Positions 45,262 through 54,650 of a DNA stretch of 64,000 bases are shown here, piece by piece; the stretch's first letter is position 1, and every line of letters starts with the position of its first letter. Origin of the DNA: Microbulbifer sp. VAAF005 (GTDB taxonomy: Bacteria > Pseudomonadota > Gammaproteobacteria > Pseudomonadales > Cellvibrionaceae); assembly GCF_030012985.1 (NCBI RefSeq), contig NZ_CP120233.1, forward strand, positions 4,893,001-4,957,000, in the 5' to 3' direction. The position numbers and the translations under genes are program-made. The notes beneath the pieces were generated by a model. That model was not told the origin of the DNA. It ran no database searches and saw nothing but the letters and a program-made list of their open reading frames with translations.

Positions 45262-47492
45262 TGGCGCAAGCTCAAATTGGCCGACTGCTGGTTGTTGGGA
45301 TCGGTTTAATTGGGGGGAGTTTTGCCCTTGCACTGAAAGCTGCTAGGGCTTGCCGAGAGGTTATCGGGGTCGCTCTGGAAGAGAGTGTCTGCGATGAAGC
45401 CAGGGCGCTCGGTATTGTTGATCGGGCCAGCACCAGTCTAGAGCTGGTATTGCCGCAGCTGGAGCCGGGCGATTTGGTGTTTGTGGCTGTGCCGACACTG
45501 GCGATTGAGTCTGTATTCGCGCAGCTTAAAGAACACCTGCCGGCGGGAGTCACTGTGACAGATGGCGCCAGCGTAAAAGGTAGCGTGGTGGTAGCGGCAG
45601 AAAAAGTGTGGGGAAGTGCTCCAGATTTTTTGGTGCCAGGGCATCCAATCGCTGGCTCTGAAAAAAGTGGTGTTACCGCGGCGAGAGATGACCTCTATAG
45701 GGATCACCGCATTATCCTGACGCCGCTTGCGAATACAGGGGCTGCTCATTTGCAGCTCGTGGAGCGAGCATGGCAGGCCGTGGGAGCTGAGCCCCTGACA
45801 ATGTCAGTGGAGGAGCACGACGAGGTTCTGGCTGCTACGAGCCATCTTCCCCATGTCATCGCTTTTAGCCTTGTGGACACTTTGGCCCACGATGCGGAAA
45901 ACGAAAATATCTTCCGCTATGCGGCGGGAGGCTTCCGTGACTTTACTCGTATCGCTTCCAGTGACCCGGTTATGTGGCGAGATATTATGCTCGCCAATCG
46001 GGATGCCATCTTAAAGGCCATCGACCTATACAGCCTCAACCTTTCTTCCCTACGCGACGCTATTGCCTCCGGTGATAGCGCTGCCCTGATGGGGGTTTTT
46101 ACTCGCGCCAAAGCGGCACGGGATCACTTTACCAAAATGTTGGCAAAACAAGCGTATTCGGAACCTATGCAAGAACAAGAGATTACTTTTATCGTGCAGC
46201 CGGGCGAGGCTGTAAATGGCAAGCTCAGGGTGCCGGGGGACAAATCCATGTCGCACCGCTCAATTATGCTGGGCTCCCTGGCCGAGGGAGTTACAGAAGT
46301 TGAGGGCTTCCTGGAGGGCGAGGATGCACTGGCAACCCTGCAGGCTTTCCGCGATATGGGGGTGGTAATTGAGGGGCCGGATAATGGTCGGGTTGTAATT
46401 CATGGCGTGGGTCTTAATGGCTTGCAGGCACCGCCCGGACCGCTATATCTCGGTAACTCCGGGACCTCCATGCGCCTGTTGGCTGGATTGCTTGCCGGGC
46501 AGGATTTCGACGTAACACTCACTGGTGATGAGTCCCTGTCAAAGCGCCCGATGAATCGCGTGGCTAACCCCCTGCGTGAGATGGGTGCAAATATTGAGAC
46601 TGGCCCGGAAGGCCGTCCGCCGCTTTTGATTAAGGGTGGTAGTGCGTTGAAAGGGATTGATTACCCGCTGCCGATGGCCAGTGCCCAGGTGAAATCAGCG
46701 GTATTGCTGGCTGGGCTCTATAGTGAGGGTCAAACGTCTACCGTTGAGCCGGCGCCCACTAGAGATCATACCGAGCGCATGTTGCAGGGCTTTGGTTATA
46801 AGGTGGAGCGGGATGGTGCTCAGGCTAAGTTGGTGGGCGGTGGCTCACTGAAATCCTGTCGCATCGATGTGCCTGCCGATATTTCTTCAGCTGCATTCTT
46901 TATGGTTGCTGCCGCTATCTCTCCCGGTTCCGATGTTGTGCTGGAGCATGTGGGGATCAATCCCACCCGCGATGGGGTTATCAATATCCTCCGTGCAATG
47001 GGCGGCAATGTTGAATTGCTGAATATGCGCGAAGTGGGCGGTGAGCCGGTGGCGGATATTCATGTTCGCTATGCGCCCTTGAAGGGAATTCGCATCCCTG
47101 AGGATCAGGTGCCCCTGGCGATTGATGAGTTTCCCGCATTGTTTGTTGCGGCAGCTTGTGCAGAAGGTGAGACCGTCCTGACTGGTGCGGAGGAGTTGCG
47201 GGTCAAGGAAAGTGACCGGATTCAGGCGATGGCAAATGGCTTGATTGCACTTGGGGTAAAAGCTGAGCCAACACCGGACGGTATCGTGATCCAGGGCTGC
47301 AAAGAGGGTGTGGTATTTTCTGGAGGCACCGTCGATAGCTTGGGGGATCACCGTATTGCTATGGCGTTTGCAGTGTCATCGCTGCGCGCAAAGGATACAA
47401 TCCGCATCCTTCACTGCGCCAATGTGGCGACCTCATTCCCGAACTTTGCCGAACTGGCAACGGGCGCGGGTCTCAAGTTGCAGTTGGCGTGA
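45261..47492 (+). CDS. tyrA-aroA: Fused prephenate dehydrogenase / 3-phosphoshikimate 1-carboxyvinyltransferase
   Basis: A 743-residue fusion. Residues 1 to about 300 are the NAD-dependent TyrA with the Rossmann GIGLIGGSFALALK and the conserved HPIAGSEKSG and HEVLAATSHLPH-like stretch (here HDEVLAATSHLPHV). From about 303 an AroA EPSP synthase begins (VNGKLRVPGDKSMSHRS), including GNSGTSMRLLAG and the later LRVKESDRI. ATG 46167 could be a separate internal start for AroA, but no clear ribosome site is seen. Pseudomonas has the same fusion. ATG 45261 is chosen; GTG 45258 is one codon longer. Confidence 0.93.
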   Translation: MAQAQIGRLLVVGIGLIGGSFALALKAARACREVIGVALEESVCDEARALGIVDRASTSLELVLPQLEPGDLVFVAVPTLAIESVFAQLKEHLPAGVTVTDGASVKGSVVVAAEKVWGSAPDFLVPGHPIAGSEKSGVTAARDDLYRDHRIILTPLANTGAAHLQLVERAWQAVGAEPLTMSVEEHDEVLAATSHLPHVIAFSLVDTLAHDAENENIFRYAAGGFRDFTRIASSDPVMWRDIMLANRDAILKAIDLYSLNLSSLRDAIASGDSAALMGVFTRAKAARDHFTKMLAKQAYSEPMQEQEITFIVQPGEAVNGKLRVPGDKSMSHRSIMLGSLAEGVTEVEGFLEGEDALATLQAFRDMGVVIEGPDNGRVVIHGVGLNGLQAPPGPLYLGNSGTSMRLLAGLLAGQDFDVTLTGDESLSKRPMNRVANPLREMGANIETGPEGRPPLLIKGGSALKGIDYPLPMASAQVKSAVLLAGLYSEGQTSTVEPAPTRDHTERMLQGFGYKVERDGAQAKLVGGGSLKSCRIDVPADISSAAFFMVAAAISPGSDVVLEHVGINPTRDGVINILRAMGGNVELLNMREVGGEPVADIHVRYAPLKGIRIPEDQVPLAIDEFPALFVAAACAEGETVLTGAEELRVKESDRIQAMANGLIALGVKAEPTPDGIVIQGCKEGVVFSGGTVDSLGDHRIAMAFAVSSLRAKDTIRILHCANVATSFPNFAELATGAGLKLQLA

Positions 47493-47566
47493 CACGGGCA
47501 TTCAGGTTTGGGCGGTTGTGGTTCGCTTGAGTGCATCCGCCAGAGATGTTGAGTTGTAAAGAAAAT

Positions 47567-48255
47567 ATGAGTGATACAAACGGGTTGCCACCAGTAGTTA
47601 CCATTGATGGTCCCAGTGGTTCGGGTAAGGGAACCATTGCAAAGCTTTTGGCTGATCGCTTGAGCTTTTCCTTGTTGGACTCCGGGGCCCTTTATCGGGC
47701 TGCCGCTTTGGCCGCACTTAATAAGGAGGTTGACCTCTCCAATGACAAGTTGCTGACTGAATTGGCGAAAGACCTCGATGTACGCTTTACCGTGAGTGCC
47801 GGTCAGTTGCAGGTGTGGCTGGAAGAGAGTGATGTCACCGCAGATATCCGTATGGAGCGGGTAAGCATGGCCGCGTCCAAGGTCGCGGCAATTCCCGGAG
47901 TGCGGGCAGCGCTGCTGCAGCGCCAGCGGGACTTCCGTCAAGCCCCCGGCTTGGTTGCCGATGGTCGGGATATGGGCACTACCGTGTTTCCCGACGCGCC
48001 GGTCAAGGTTTACCTAACCGCCAGCGCCGAGGAGCGCGCTAACAGGCGTTTCGCTCAGTTGCAGGATAAGGGGGTTTCTGTTAGCCTCCGCGACCTGCTG
48101 GAGGACATCCGTGCCCGAGATGCACAGGATATGAACAGAAAAGCCTCCCCCTGGCTCCCGCTGAGGATGCGGTTGAGCTGGATAGTACGGGGGTGAGTAT
48201 CGATGAAGTCCTCCGAAAAGTGCTCGATTTAGTTCAGGACCGTATTTCACCCTGA
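47567..48255 (+). CDS. cmk: Cytidylate kinase, frameshifted at 48147-48151
   Basis: Adding one C to the C5 run at 48147-48151 gives a 229-residue CMP kinase (E. coli 227). It phosphorylates CMP and dCMP. Walker A is [11 protein letters not shown], the nucleotide site follows with [11 protein letters not shown] and [15 protein letters not shown], and the LID region is [17 protein letters not shown]. The restored end reads [37 protein letters not shown], and stops at 48255; as written it stops at 48196. ATG 47567 is used; the upstream in-frame start at 47531 has no support. It is an essential gene. Confidence 0.94.
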
Positions 48256-48287
48256 AGCTCGGGCAGTAAATAGTTTTCTAACGACAG

Positions 48288-48423
48288 CGGCCGGGATCAG
48301 CCAGAATCGCCCGGCCGTTATCGTAATCCGACCCGCGTGCTGGCAGCGCGGTTGGGGTCGCGGCTGGCGGTTGACTAGACTTAACAGTTACCAACGGCTG
48401 GACCCAGCACTATAGGTAATGTA
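48288..48423 (+). promoter_or_regulatory. rpsA leader region with a GC-rich hairpin
   Basis: CGGCCGGG (48288-48295) pairs with CCCGGCCG (48310-48317), a possible cmk terminator or part of the rpsA leader. The region just before the rpsA ATG has only a weak ribosome site (AGGTA), as in E. coli, whose rpsA leader folds into hairpins and is autorepressed by S1. Regulation here is inference. Confidence 0.4.
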
Positions 48424-50103
48424 ATGAGCGAGAGCTTTGCTGATCTATTTGAAGAGAGCCTGAAAAGCGTTGAAATGGCACCGGGCGCAATTGTTACTGG
48501 TGTTGTAATCGACGTAGATAAAGACTGGGTTACCGTTCACGCGGGCCTGAAGTCTGAAGGCGTTATCCCTGCTGCACAATTCGCCAACGATAAAGGTGAA
48601 GTTGAGCTGCAGGTGGGCGACGAAGTACAGGTTGCCCTGGAAGCTGTAGAAGACGGTTTCGGTGAAACCCGTCTGTCCCGCGAAAAAGCCAAGCGCGCTG
48701 AAGCCTGGAAAATCCTCGACGCAGCTCACGCAGCTGACGAAGTGGTTAAAGGTGTTATCAGCGGTAAGGTTAAAGGTGGCTTTACTGTTGATGTTGCCAA
48801 TATCCGTGCGTTCCTGCCCGGCTCTCTGGTTGACGTTCGTCCGGTTCGCGACACCGCGCACCTGGAAGGTAAAGAGCTCGAGTTCAAAGTTATCAAGCTG
48901 GACTCCAAGCGCAACAACGTAGTTGTTTCCCGCCGCGCCGTTATGGAAGCTGCCACCTCCGAAGAGCGTGAAGCTCTGCTGGAAAGCCTGCAGGAAGGCA
49001 TGAGCGTCAAGGGTATCGTGAAGAACCTGACCGACTACGGTGCTTTCGTAGACCTGGGCGGTATCGACGGCCTGCTGCACATCACCGATATGGCTTGGAA
49101 GCGCATCAAGCATCCGAGCGAGATCGTGAATGTTGGCGACGAGATCGAAGTAAAAGTACTGAAGTTCGACCGCGAGCGCAGCCGTGTATCCCTGGGCCTG
49201 AAGCAGTTGGGCGAAGATCCTTGGGTATCCATCAAGCAGCGTTACCCAGAGAACAGCCGCGTGAAGGCTGTTGTAACCAACCTGACCGACTACGGCTGCT
49301 TTGCCGAGCTGGAAGAAGGTGTGGAAGGTCTGGTACACGTTTCCGAAATGGATTGGACCAACAAGAACATTCACCCATCCAAAGTTGTCCAGGTTGGCGA
49401 CGAGGTAGAGGTGATGATCCTGGATATCGACGAAGAGCGTCGTCGTATCTCCCTGGGTATCAAGCAGTGCCAGGAAAATCCGTGGGATGCCTTCGCGCGT
49501 AAATTCGCTAAGGGCGACAAGATCTCCGGTAAGATCAAGTCCATCACTGACTTTGGTATCTTCATTGGTCTCGATGGCAGCATCGACGGTCTGGTTCACC
49601 TGTCCGACATCTCCTGGAACGAAGCTGGCGAAGAAGCTGTTCGCAAGTTCAAGAAAGGCGACGAAATCGAGACTGTTATCCTGGGCATCGATTCCGAGCG
49701 TGAGCGTATCTCCCTGGGTGTCAAGCAGTTGGAGTCCGATCCATTCTCCGACTACGTTACCACCAGCGATCGCGGCAGCATCGTTGTAGGTACTGTTAAG
49801 GAAGTTGACGCTAAGCAAGCAGTAATCACCCTGGCGGACGAAGTAGAAGGCGTACTGCGCGCTTCTGAAATCAGCCGCGACAAGGTTGAAGATGCTCGCA
49901 ACGTTCTGAAAGAAGGCGAAGAAGTAGAAGCTAAGATCACCAGCGTGGATCGCAAGAACCGCGTGATCAGCCTGTCTATCAAAGCCAAAGACCAGGACGA
50001 CGAGAAGCAAGCTATCAAGGATCACAGCAAGAAGCAGTCTGAACAAGTTCAGCCCGCTACTATCGGTGACCTGATTAAGGCTCAAATGAATAACAAAGAC
50101 TAA
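48424..50103 (+). CDS. rpsA: 30S ribosomal protein S1
   Basis: A 559-residue S1 with six S1/OB domains in tandem. Domains 1-2 bind the ribosome; domains 3-6 bind mRNA. Typical repeated motifs are [40 protein letters not shown] and [20 protein letters not shown], each followed by LVHVSE/LVHLSD-type segments. Length and order match E. coli (557). It lies between cmk and ihfB as in Pseudomonas. The opposite strand is a long open frame by codon constraint only and is not a gene. Confidence 0.97.
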   Translation: MSESFADLFEESLKSVEMAPGAIVTGVVIDVDKDWVTVHAGLKSEGVIPAAQFANDKGEVELQVGDEVQVALEAVEDGFGETRLSREKAKRAEAWKILDAAHAADEVVKGVISGKVKGGFTVDVANIRAFLPGSLVDVRPVRDTAHLEGKELEFKVIKLDSKRNNVVVSRRAVMEAATSEEREALLESLQEGMSVKGIVKNLTDYGAFVDLGGIDGLLHITDMAWKRIKHPSEIVNVGDEIEVKVLKFDRERSRVSLGLKQLGEDPWVSIKQRYPENSRVKAVVTNLTDYGCFAELEEGVEGLVHVSEMDWTNKNIHPSKVVQVGDEVEVMILDIDEERRRISLGIKQCQENPWDAFARKFAKGDKISGKIKSITDFGIFIGLDGSIDGLVHLSDISWNEAGEEAVRKFKKGDEIETVILGIDSERERISLGVKQLESDPFSDYVTTSDRGSIVVGTVKEVDAKQAVITLADEVEGVLRASEISRDKVEDARNVLKEGEEVEAKITSVDRKNRVISLSIKAKDQDDEKQAIKDHSKKQSEQVQPATIGDLIKAQMNNKD

Positions 50104-50150
50104 TCGTCTTTGAGTGTTCATAGCTTCAAATGGATCATTTGGAGCGACCC

Positions 50151-50184
50151 GAAAGCCGGACTGGGGTTGCCCAGTCCGGCTTTC
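50151..50184 (+). terminator. Rho-independent-like terminator after rpsA
   Basis: A perfect 15-bp stem (50151-50165 with 50170-50184, GAAAGCCGGACTGGG type) with loop GTTG, 47 bases after the rpsA stop. The T tract is short (TTTC, then TATT). Confidence 0.8.
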
Positions 50185-50244
50185 TATTAGATGATTGGTG
50201 CTCTACTCCAGAATAATCAATGACTTACAAAGGTTGCGGAGCGC

Positions 50245-50553
50245 ATGACCAAGTCCGAACTGATCGAAAGGATTGCGTTGAGGTTGGATCAGCTGCCAGT
50301 TAAGGATGTAGAGCTGGCGGTAAAAGTGGTGCTCGACACCATGTCAGATGCCCTGTCCCAGGGTGAGCGTATAGAGATACGCGGCTTTGGTAGCTTTTCT
50401 CTTCACTATCGAGCCCCGCGTACGGGCCGGAATCCCAAAACTGGGGATGCGGTTGATCTCGCCGGGAAATATGTCCCGCATTTCAAGCCTGGCAAAGAAT
50501 TACGCGACAGAGTGAATCGAAGTATGCATGATGAGGCGAGTATCGAAGTATGA
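50245..50553 (+). CDS. ihfB: Integration host factor subunit beta
   Basis: A 102-residue DNA-bending protein that pairs with IHF-alpha. It has the N-terminal [12 protein letters not shown] and the beta-arm region [22 protein letters not shown], with the conserved Pro after the arm Asn at the tip. The C-terminal helix is [17 protein letters not shown] 50245 follows a modest ribosome site. It marks the left border of the O-antigen slot in Pseudomonas. Confidence 0.96.
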   Translation: MTKSELIERIALRLDQLPVKDVELAVKVVLDTMSDALSQGERIEIRGFGSFSLHYRAPRTGRNPKTGDAVDLAGKYVPHFKPGKELRDRVNRSMHDEASIEV

Positions 50554-50645
50554 TTGCTCCCTGGCAGCAGTATATGTACTGCTATTAACAGGGATGAGCT
50601 TCGTCGTTATTCGATAAAGTTATTTTGTGGAACGTGGAGGTTCCC

Positions 50646-50954
50646 TTGTCATTTTTGCGTTGGCTGACACGCATCGTCTATGGGGTCGTCGCCCTGCTGT
50701 GTATTGCTTTGGGGGTCTATTTCGCAGTTGCCAATCCGGAGACTGTCGCGCCAAATATTGTGGGCTATCAACTGCCGTCGGGAAGCGTGGGCTTCTGGCT
50801 TATCGGTTTCTTGTTATTGGGGTTGCTTCTGGGTTTTGTTGTCAGTCTGCAGCCTATTTTTATCAAGCGTCGCCAAGTACGGGCGCTCGAGAAGCAGTTG
50901 AAGAAAATGGAGCGGGAGCTACACTCCGCCCACCGCAAGGCCTCTGGAGACTGA
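50646..50954 (+). CDS. lapA: LapA-domain inner-membrane protein
   Basis: A 102-residue protein with two transmembrane helices (IVYGVVALLCIALGVYFAVA and FWLIGFLLLGLLLGFVVSL) and a short cytoplasmic coiled coil (QVRALEKQLKKMERELHS). TTG 50646 is favoured by GGAGG five bases upstream; a TTG at 50625 has no site. LapA works with LapB and FtsH to control LpxC and so lipopolysaccharide amount. The lapB start follows after one base. Confidence 0.9.
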   Translation: MSFLRWLTRIVYGVVALLCIALGVYFAVANPETVAPNIVGYQLPSGSVGFWLIGFLLLGLLLGFVVSLQPIFIKRRQVRALEKQLKKMERELHSAHRKASGD

Positions 50955-50955
50955 T

Positions 50956-52149
50956 TTGCTCGATTTTACCTATTTCTTTTTCCTGCTTGCGGCAATCGCG
51001 ATCGGCTGGGTGCTGGGGCGAGGCAGTGCCAAAAAGAAAGTAGAAGATTACAGTGAGCAAGAACATGCCTTAGTGCGTTCATACGCGCAGGGCCTGAATT
51101 ATTTGTTGAGCGAGCGCCACGACGACACCATCGATAAATTTATTGACTCCCTAGAAGTCAGTCAGGCTACTTTTGATACCCATCTGGCCCTTGGGAGCTT
51201 ATTGCGCCGAAGAGGTGAATACGACCAAGCGATTCGAGTCCATCAAAATCTACTTGGTCGTCCCAGTTTGTCCAGAGTTAGTCAAAATAAGGCCCAGCTT
51301 GAACTCGCGTGCGATTATATTTCTGCGGGCTGGTTGGATAGGGCTGAGCGCTTGCTGCAAGAGTTGGTTGAAACTTCCCAGGAACTGAAGGCTGTTAGTC
51401 TGGAGCGCCTGATTGAGGTCTATCGGGATGAAAGAGAGTGGGCTAAAGCAATCCATGCAGTAAACCTGTTGCACGGTCGACGGTTCAAGCGCCTCTCAGC
51501 TGACTGGGCGCCGGTTCAAGCTCATTTTTGCTGTGAATTGGCAGAGGAGTCTATAGCGGCAAAGGATTACCTCAGTGCGCGGAAGCATATCGACTCCGCC
51601 CTGAGTTATGAGCGCAGCTCGGTACGGGCAAATTTGCTGTGGGGGCGCCTTGAATACCTGCTTGGCAAACCAAAAGAGGCTATCAAGGTATTGCAGCGAA
51701 TTCCCAAGCAAAGTCCGGACTATATTCCTGAAATCCTCGAGTTGTTGATCACTTGTTACGGGGATTTGGGGGATGGCAAAGGATTGGATCGCTATCTTGA
51801 ATCCTTGTTGAGGGAGCACCCATCGAATAGCGTATTAATTGCCCTGACCGAGCGTATTCAAAAGCAAGATAGCGAGGCCGCAGCGGCGGCATTTATGGGG
51901 AAGCAGCTGGCGCTGCGCCCATCATTGAGGGGGTTGGGACGTTTTCTCGATCTTCATATAGACAGTACAGAGGGTAGGGCGAGAGAGAACCTAGCCTTAC
52001 TCAAAACATTAATTGATCAACTAATAGCAAGTCGCCCTCACTACCGCTGCAGCAATTGCGGGTTTTCGGGCAACCAGTTGCACTGGTTATGCCCGAGTTG
52101 TAAGCACTGGGATTCGGTGCGCTCCGTTAAGGGGATTGAGGGCGAGTAG
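50956..52149 (+). CDS. lapB: Lipopolysaccharide assembly protein LapB (YciM)
   Basis: A 397-residue protein with an N-terminal membrane anchor (YFFFLLAAIAIGWVLG), nine or so TPR repeats from about residue 38 to 350, and a C-terminal rubredoxin-type zinc ribbon with two CxxC pairs (YRCSNCGF and LCPSCKHW). It recruits LpxC for FtsH degradation and acts as a scaffold for LPS synthesis. The start is TTG 50956 with GGAG upstream. Length is close to E. coli (389). The lapA-lapB-pyrF order is the usual one. Confidence 0.95.
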   Translation: MLDFTYFFFLLAAIAIGWVLGRGSAKKKVEDYSEQEHALVRSYAQGLNYLLSERHDDTIDKFIDSLEVSQATFDTHLALGSLLRRRGEYDQAIRVHQNLLGRPSLSRVSQNKAQLELACDYISAGWLDRAERLLQELVETSQELKAVSLERLIEVYRDEREWAKAIHAVNLLHGRRFKRLSADWAPVQAHFCCELAEESIAAKDYLSARKHIDSALSYERSSVRANLLWGRLEYLLGKPKEAIKVLQRIPKQSPDYIPEILELLITCYGDLGDGKGLDRYLESLLREHPSNSVLIALTERIQKQDSEAAAAAFMGKQLALRPSLRGLGRFLDLHIDSTEGRARENLALLKTLIDQLIASRPHYRCSNCGFSGNQLHWLCPSCKHWDSVRSVKGIEGE

Positions 52150-52173
52150 GTTAACTATTGCTTCGCTTGTCAG

Positions 52174-52201
52174 GCCGACTGCTTGGTCGGGGCATTTTTT
52201 T
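52174..52201 (+). terminator. Terminator-like hairpin directly ahead of pyrF
   Basis: CCGAC (52175-52179) pairs with GTCGG (52186-52190), and GGCA with seven T residues (52195-52201) follows. The T run ends 7 bases before the pyrF ATG. It may end the lapAB transcript or attenuate pyrF. Confidence 0.65.
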
Positions 52202-52208
52202 GAAATGA

Positions 52209-52928
52209 ATGAGGTATTTCTTGCAGTCTAAAGTTTCTTCTCCGGTTATCGTTGCTCTGGATTACGACAATGCTGAGTCTGCACTGGCAATGGCAGATCA
52301 GCTCGACCCGTCGCTGTGTCGGGTCAAGGTTGGTAAGGAGCTGTTTACTGCGGCTGGTCCGGATCTGGTGAAGACCCTGGTTGACCGGGGCTTCCAGGTA
52401 TTTCTGGATCTTAAATTTCACGATATTCCCAATACTGTTGCAAAGGCAGTTAAAGCCGCTGCGAAATTGGGTGTATGGATGGTTAATGTCCATGCAAGTG
52501 GTGGTGAGCGGATGATGTCGGCTGCCGCCGAGGCCTTGCAGGAGTTTGGCGAAAATAAGCCTCTATTAATTGCAGTCACGGTACTTACCAGTACAACCGC
52601 TGAGGAGTTGGCTGCAGTTGGAGTAGCTGCTCCGCTGGAAAAGCAAGTGTTGCACCTAGCTTCTCAGGCTAAATCCTGCGGACTAGACGGGGTAGTCTGC
52701 TCTGCGCGAGAAGCTCAGCTACTGCGAAGTGAATGCGGCGTCAATTTTTCTTTGGTGACGCCAGGGATTCGCCCCGCGGGCTCTGATGCTGGGGATCAGC
52801 GCCGGACTTTGACTCCTTCTGAAGCTTTAGAACAGGGCTCTGACTACTTGGTTATTGGCCGGCCAATTACTGCTGCTCCCGAGCCTCTATCGGCCTTGAA
52901 GTCAGTACTGGCTGAACTGGCAGGTTAG
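52209..52928 (+). CDS. pyrF: Orotidine 5'-phosphate decarboxylase
   Basis: A 239-residue TIM-barrel enzyme that makes UMP from OMP. Catalytic Asp-Lys-Asp is in [11 protein letters not shown], the phosphate site is [16 protein letters not shown], and RPIT ends the site. ATG 52209 has no ribosome site; TTG 52221 has GAGG six bases upstream and would give 235 residues, so the start is uncertain. It follows lapB as in E. coli. Confidence 0.94.
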   Translation: MRYFLQSKVSSPVIVALDYDNAESALAMADQLDPSLCRVKVGKELFTAAGPDLVKTLVDRGFQVFLDLKFHDIPNTVAKAVKAAAKLGVWMVNVHASGGERMMSAAAEALQEFGENKPLLIAVTVLTSTTAEELAAVGVAAPLEKQVLHLASQAKSCGLDGVVCSAREAQLLRSECGVNFSLVTPGIRPAGSDAGDQRRTLTPSEALEQGSDYLVIGRPITAAPEPLSALKSVLAELAG

Positions 52929-53069
52929 GATGGTTATCTTGCTTCGCGACTTGTAATGATGTGTAATTAGGCCTGAGCCGACAGAAAGCTGCATGTTGAT
53001 ATCATGGCGTTGCTTGGGGGGGGTAATAGTAGTCCCAAAGTGAAACTGATAATTCACTGGGAGTTAACC

Positions 53070-53378
53070 ATGAAATTGACCTACCGATTATTTTCTGTTG
53101 TTTTTGCACTGGCATTTTCGCTTTTTCTAAACCCTTCTGTGTACGCGGGGGAGTCGGAAAGTGTTGAGGCCAAAGAAGTTGTGTTGTCAGTCAATGTCAA
53201 TAGCGCCTCAGCGATTGAGCTTGCTGAGAGGCTGGATGGCATTGGCGAGGCACGAGCACAATTGATCGTCAAATATCGCGAAGAGCATGGCCCGTTCACC
53301 TCTGTAGAGCAGTTGTTGAATGTGAAAGGGATAGGTGCGGCAACCCTGGATAAAAACAGGGGTGTAATTCGGCTCTAG
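53070..53378 (+). CDS. ComEA-family helix-hairpin-helix DNA-binding protein
   Basis: A 102-residue protein with a signal peptide or anchor (LFSVVFALAFSLFLNPSVYAGES) and two HhH motifs (DGIGEARAQLIVKYREEHG and LNVKGIGAATLDKN). ComEA proteins bind incoming DNA in the periplasm during natural uptake; single-HhH-domain relatives are common where competence has not been shown. ATG 53070 is supported by GGGAG; an in-frame start at 53004 would add 22 residues with no signal-peptide logic. It is in the O-antigen slot but its tie to that slot is unclear. Confidence 0.88.
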   Translation: MKLTYRLFSVVFALAFSLFLNPSVYAGESESVEAKEVVLSVNVNSASAIELAERLDGIGEARAQLIVKYREEHGPFTSVEQLLNVKGIGAATLDKNRGVIRL

Positions 53379-53706
53379 TGAACACTGATCCCGGCTGATA
53401 GGTTTTTCATAGCCTCCGGTCGGGATTTTGAACTGATAAACAAGAGAGTCGTAATACATGAGTCGCCTTGGTGTCGTTCAGTTGCAATTCCCGGTAAGAT
53501 GTAACGCCTGGATTGCATCAATCATAAAGCCTCAAATTTTATTGTGTTCTACATCTCGTTCTGATCTTCCCTCAATTGTTAGTGAATATTTCCTAGTTGG
53601 CTGGCCCTTTGGGTTGTCCAGCCGGGCTGCGTAGGTATCTGCAATTATTTGGTGTGAGTGTAATTGGAAAGATTGGTTTACGTGGAAGTGATAAAGGGTT
53701 AGTTGC
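53379..53706. other. 328-base gap between comEA and the wbpL-like gene
   Basis: No gene is seen. A weak terminator-like pairing (ATCCCG 53388-53393 with CGGGAT 53421-53426, then TTTT) follows comEA, and GGCTGG/CCAGCC near 53600-53625 forms a second stem. I find no JUMPstart/ops element, which often precedes O-antigen operons. Confidence 0.5.
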
Positions 53707-54596
53707 TTGAGTAGTATGGCTTTGGAGTGGGTGGTTCCGTTACTGTTGGCTGTGGCAACAAGTTACGGCGCTACCTCGGTGTTTATCGTGCGAATGCGCA
53801 ATTTTGCGCTCGATGTACCAAATAACCGTTCGATGCACTCTGTGCCTGTTCCTCGCACCGGGGGTTGGGCTTTTTTGCTGGGCTGCCTGGTTGCGATAGT
53901 GGTGAGTCCGCTAATTTTATCTCCATTGGTGTTGGCCGCATTTACGCTTCTATTGGTGGTATCCGCATTGGATGATCTAAGGCATGTGGCTATACATTTT
54001 CGGTTTTCGGCTCATCTTGTGGCGGTGGCCTTGCTTTTGTTTGCGCTGCCGGAACAGTTGAATTGGTGGTTTTACCCGGTATTTATTGTGGCTGGGGCCT
54101 GGGCTATTAACCTCTATAACTTTATGGATGGGATGGATGGCCTGGCGGGATCAATGACGCTTGTTGGCTTTTCTTCTTTGGGAGTGATTTGCGCTTTAAA
54201 TGGAGATGCCGAGCTAGCTTGGTTTTGCGCTTTAGTGGCAGTTTGCGCGTCAGTTTTTCTGGTTTTCAATTGGCCCTCGGCGAAGATTTTTTAGGTGATG
54301 CCGGCTCCACAGGTATAGGTTTAGCGGTGGTTGCTGTTAGTTTATTTGGCTGGCAGCGGGAAGCGTTTGAATTATGGATGCCGCTGGTGATATTCGCACC
54401 ATTTTGGTTAGATGCTACTTATACACTATTAAAAAGAATGGTGGCAGGTCAGCGTTGGTGGGAGGCGCATCGTGAACACTTCTATCAAAGATACGCAATT
54501 CGAGTTGGAGTAAAGAAAGCGCTCATTCTACAGTTGGGTGCGATGATATTTTTCTCTTCCGTGGCACTTGCAGTTGCTGTATTTGAGAGGATTTGA
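53707..54596 (+). CDS. WecA/WbpL-type undecaprenyl-phosphate sugar-phosphate transferase, frameshifted at 54287-54292
   Basis: Adding one T to the T6 run at 54287-54292 gives a 296-residue multi-span transferase (about ten helices) of the MraY/WecA superfamily. The conserved cytosolic loops are present: PNNRSMHSVPVPRTGGW, NFMDGMDGLAGS and the restored FLGDAGSTGIG. It would put a GlcNAc-1-P, FucNAc-1-P or similar sugar on undecaprenyl phosphate, the first step of O-antigen or glycan building. TTG 53707 has AGGG nine bases upstream; ATG 53716 is an alternative. As written, a stop at 54294 cuts off the GDAGS motif. Confidence 0.87.
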
Positions 54597-54650
54597 GCTG
54601 CCCCTGTTGAGAGGTGGCTTTATGTTTGTATGTAGATTCCGGGGAGTCAT

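Noticed and set aside
46167..47492. A separate aroA gene starting inside the fusion
   Set aside because: The frame is continuous with tyrA, and no clear ribosome site precedes ATG 46167.
48445..50121. A 558-codon open frame on the minus strand opposite rpsA
   Set aside because: It is the mirror of a highly biased S1 gene; no start signal or family, and the repeats mirror the S1 domains.
53016..53023. A G8 run between pyrF and comEA
   Set aside because: It lies outside the chosen comEA frame, so a length change has no clear effect; kept only as another risky homopolymer.
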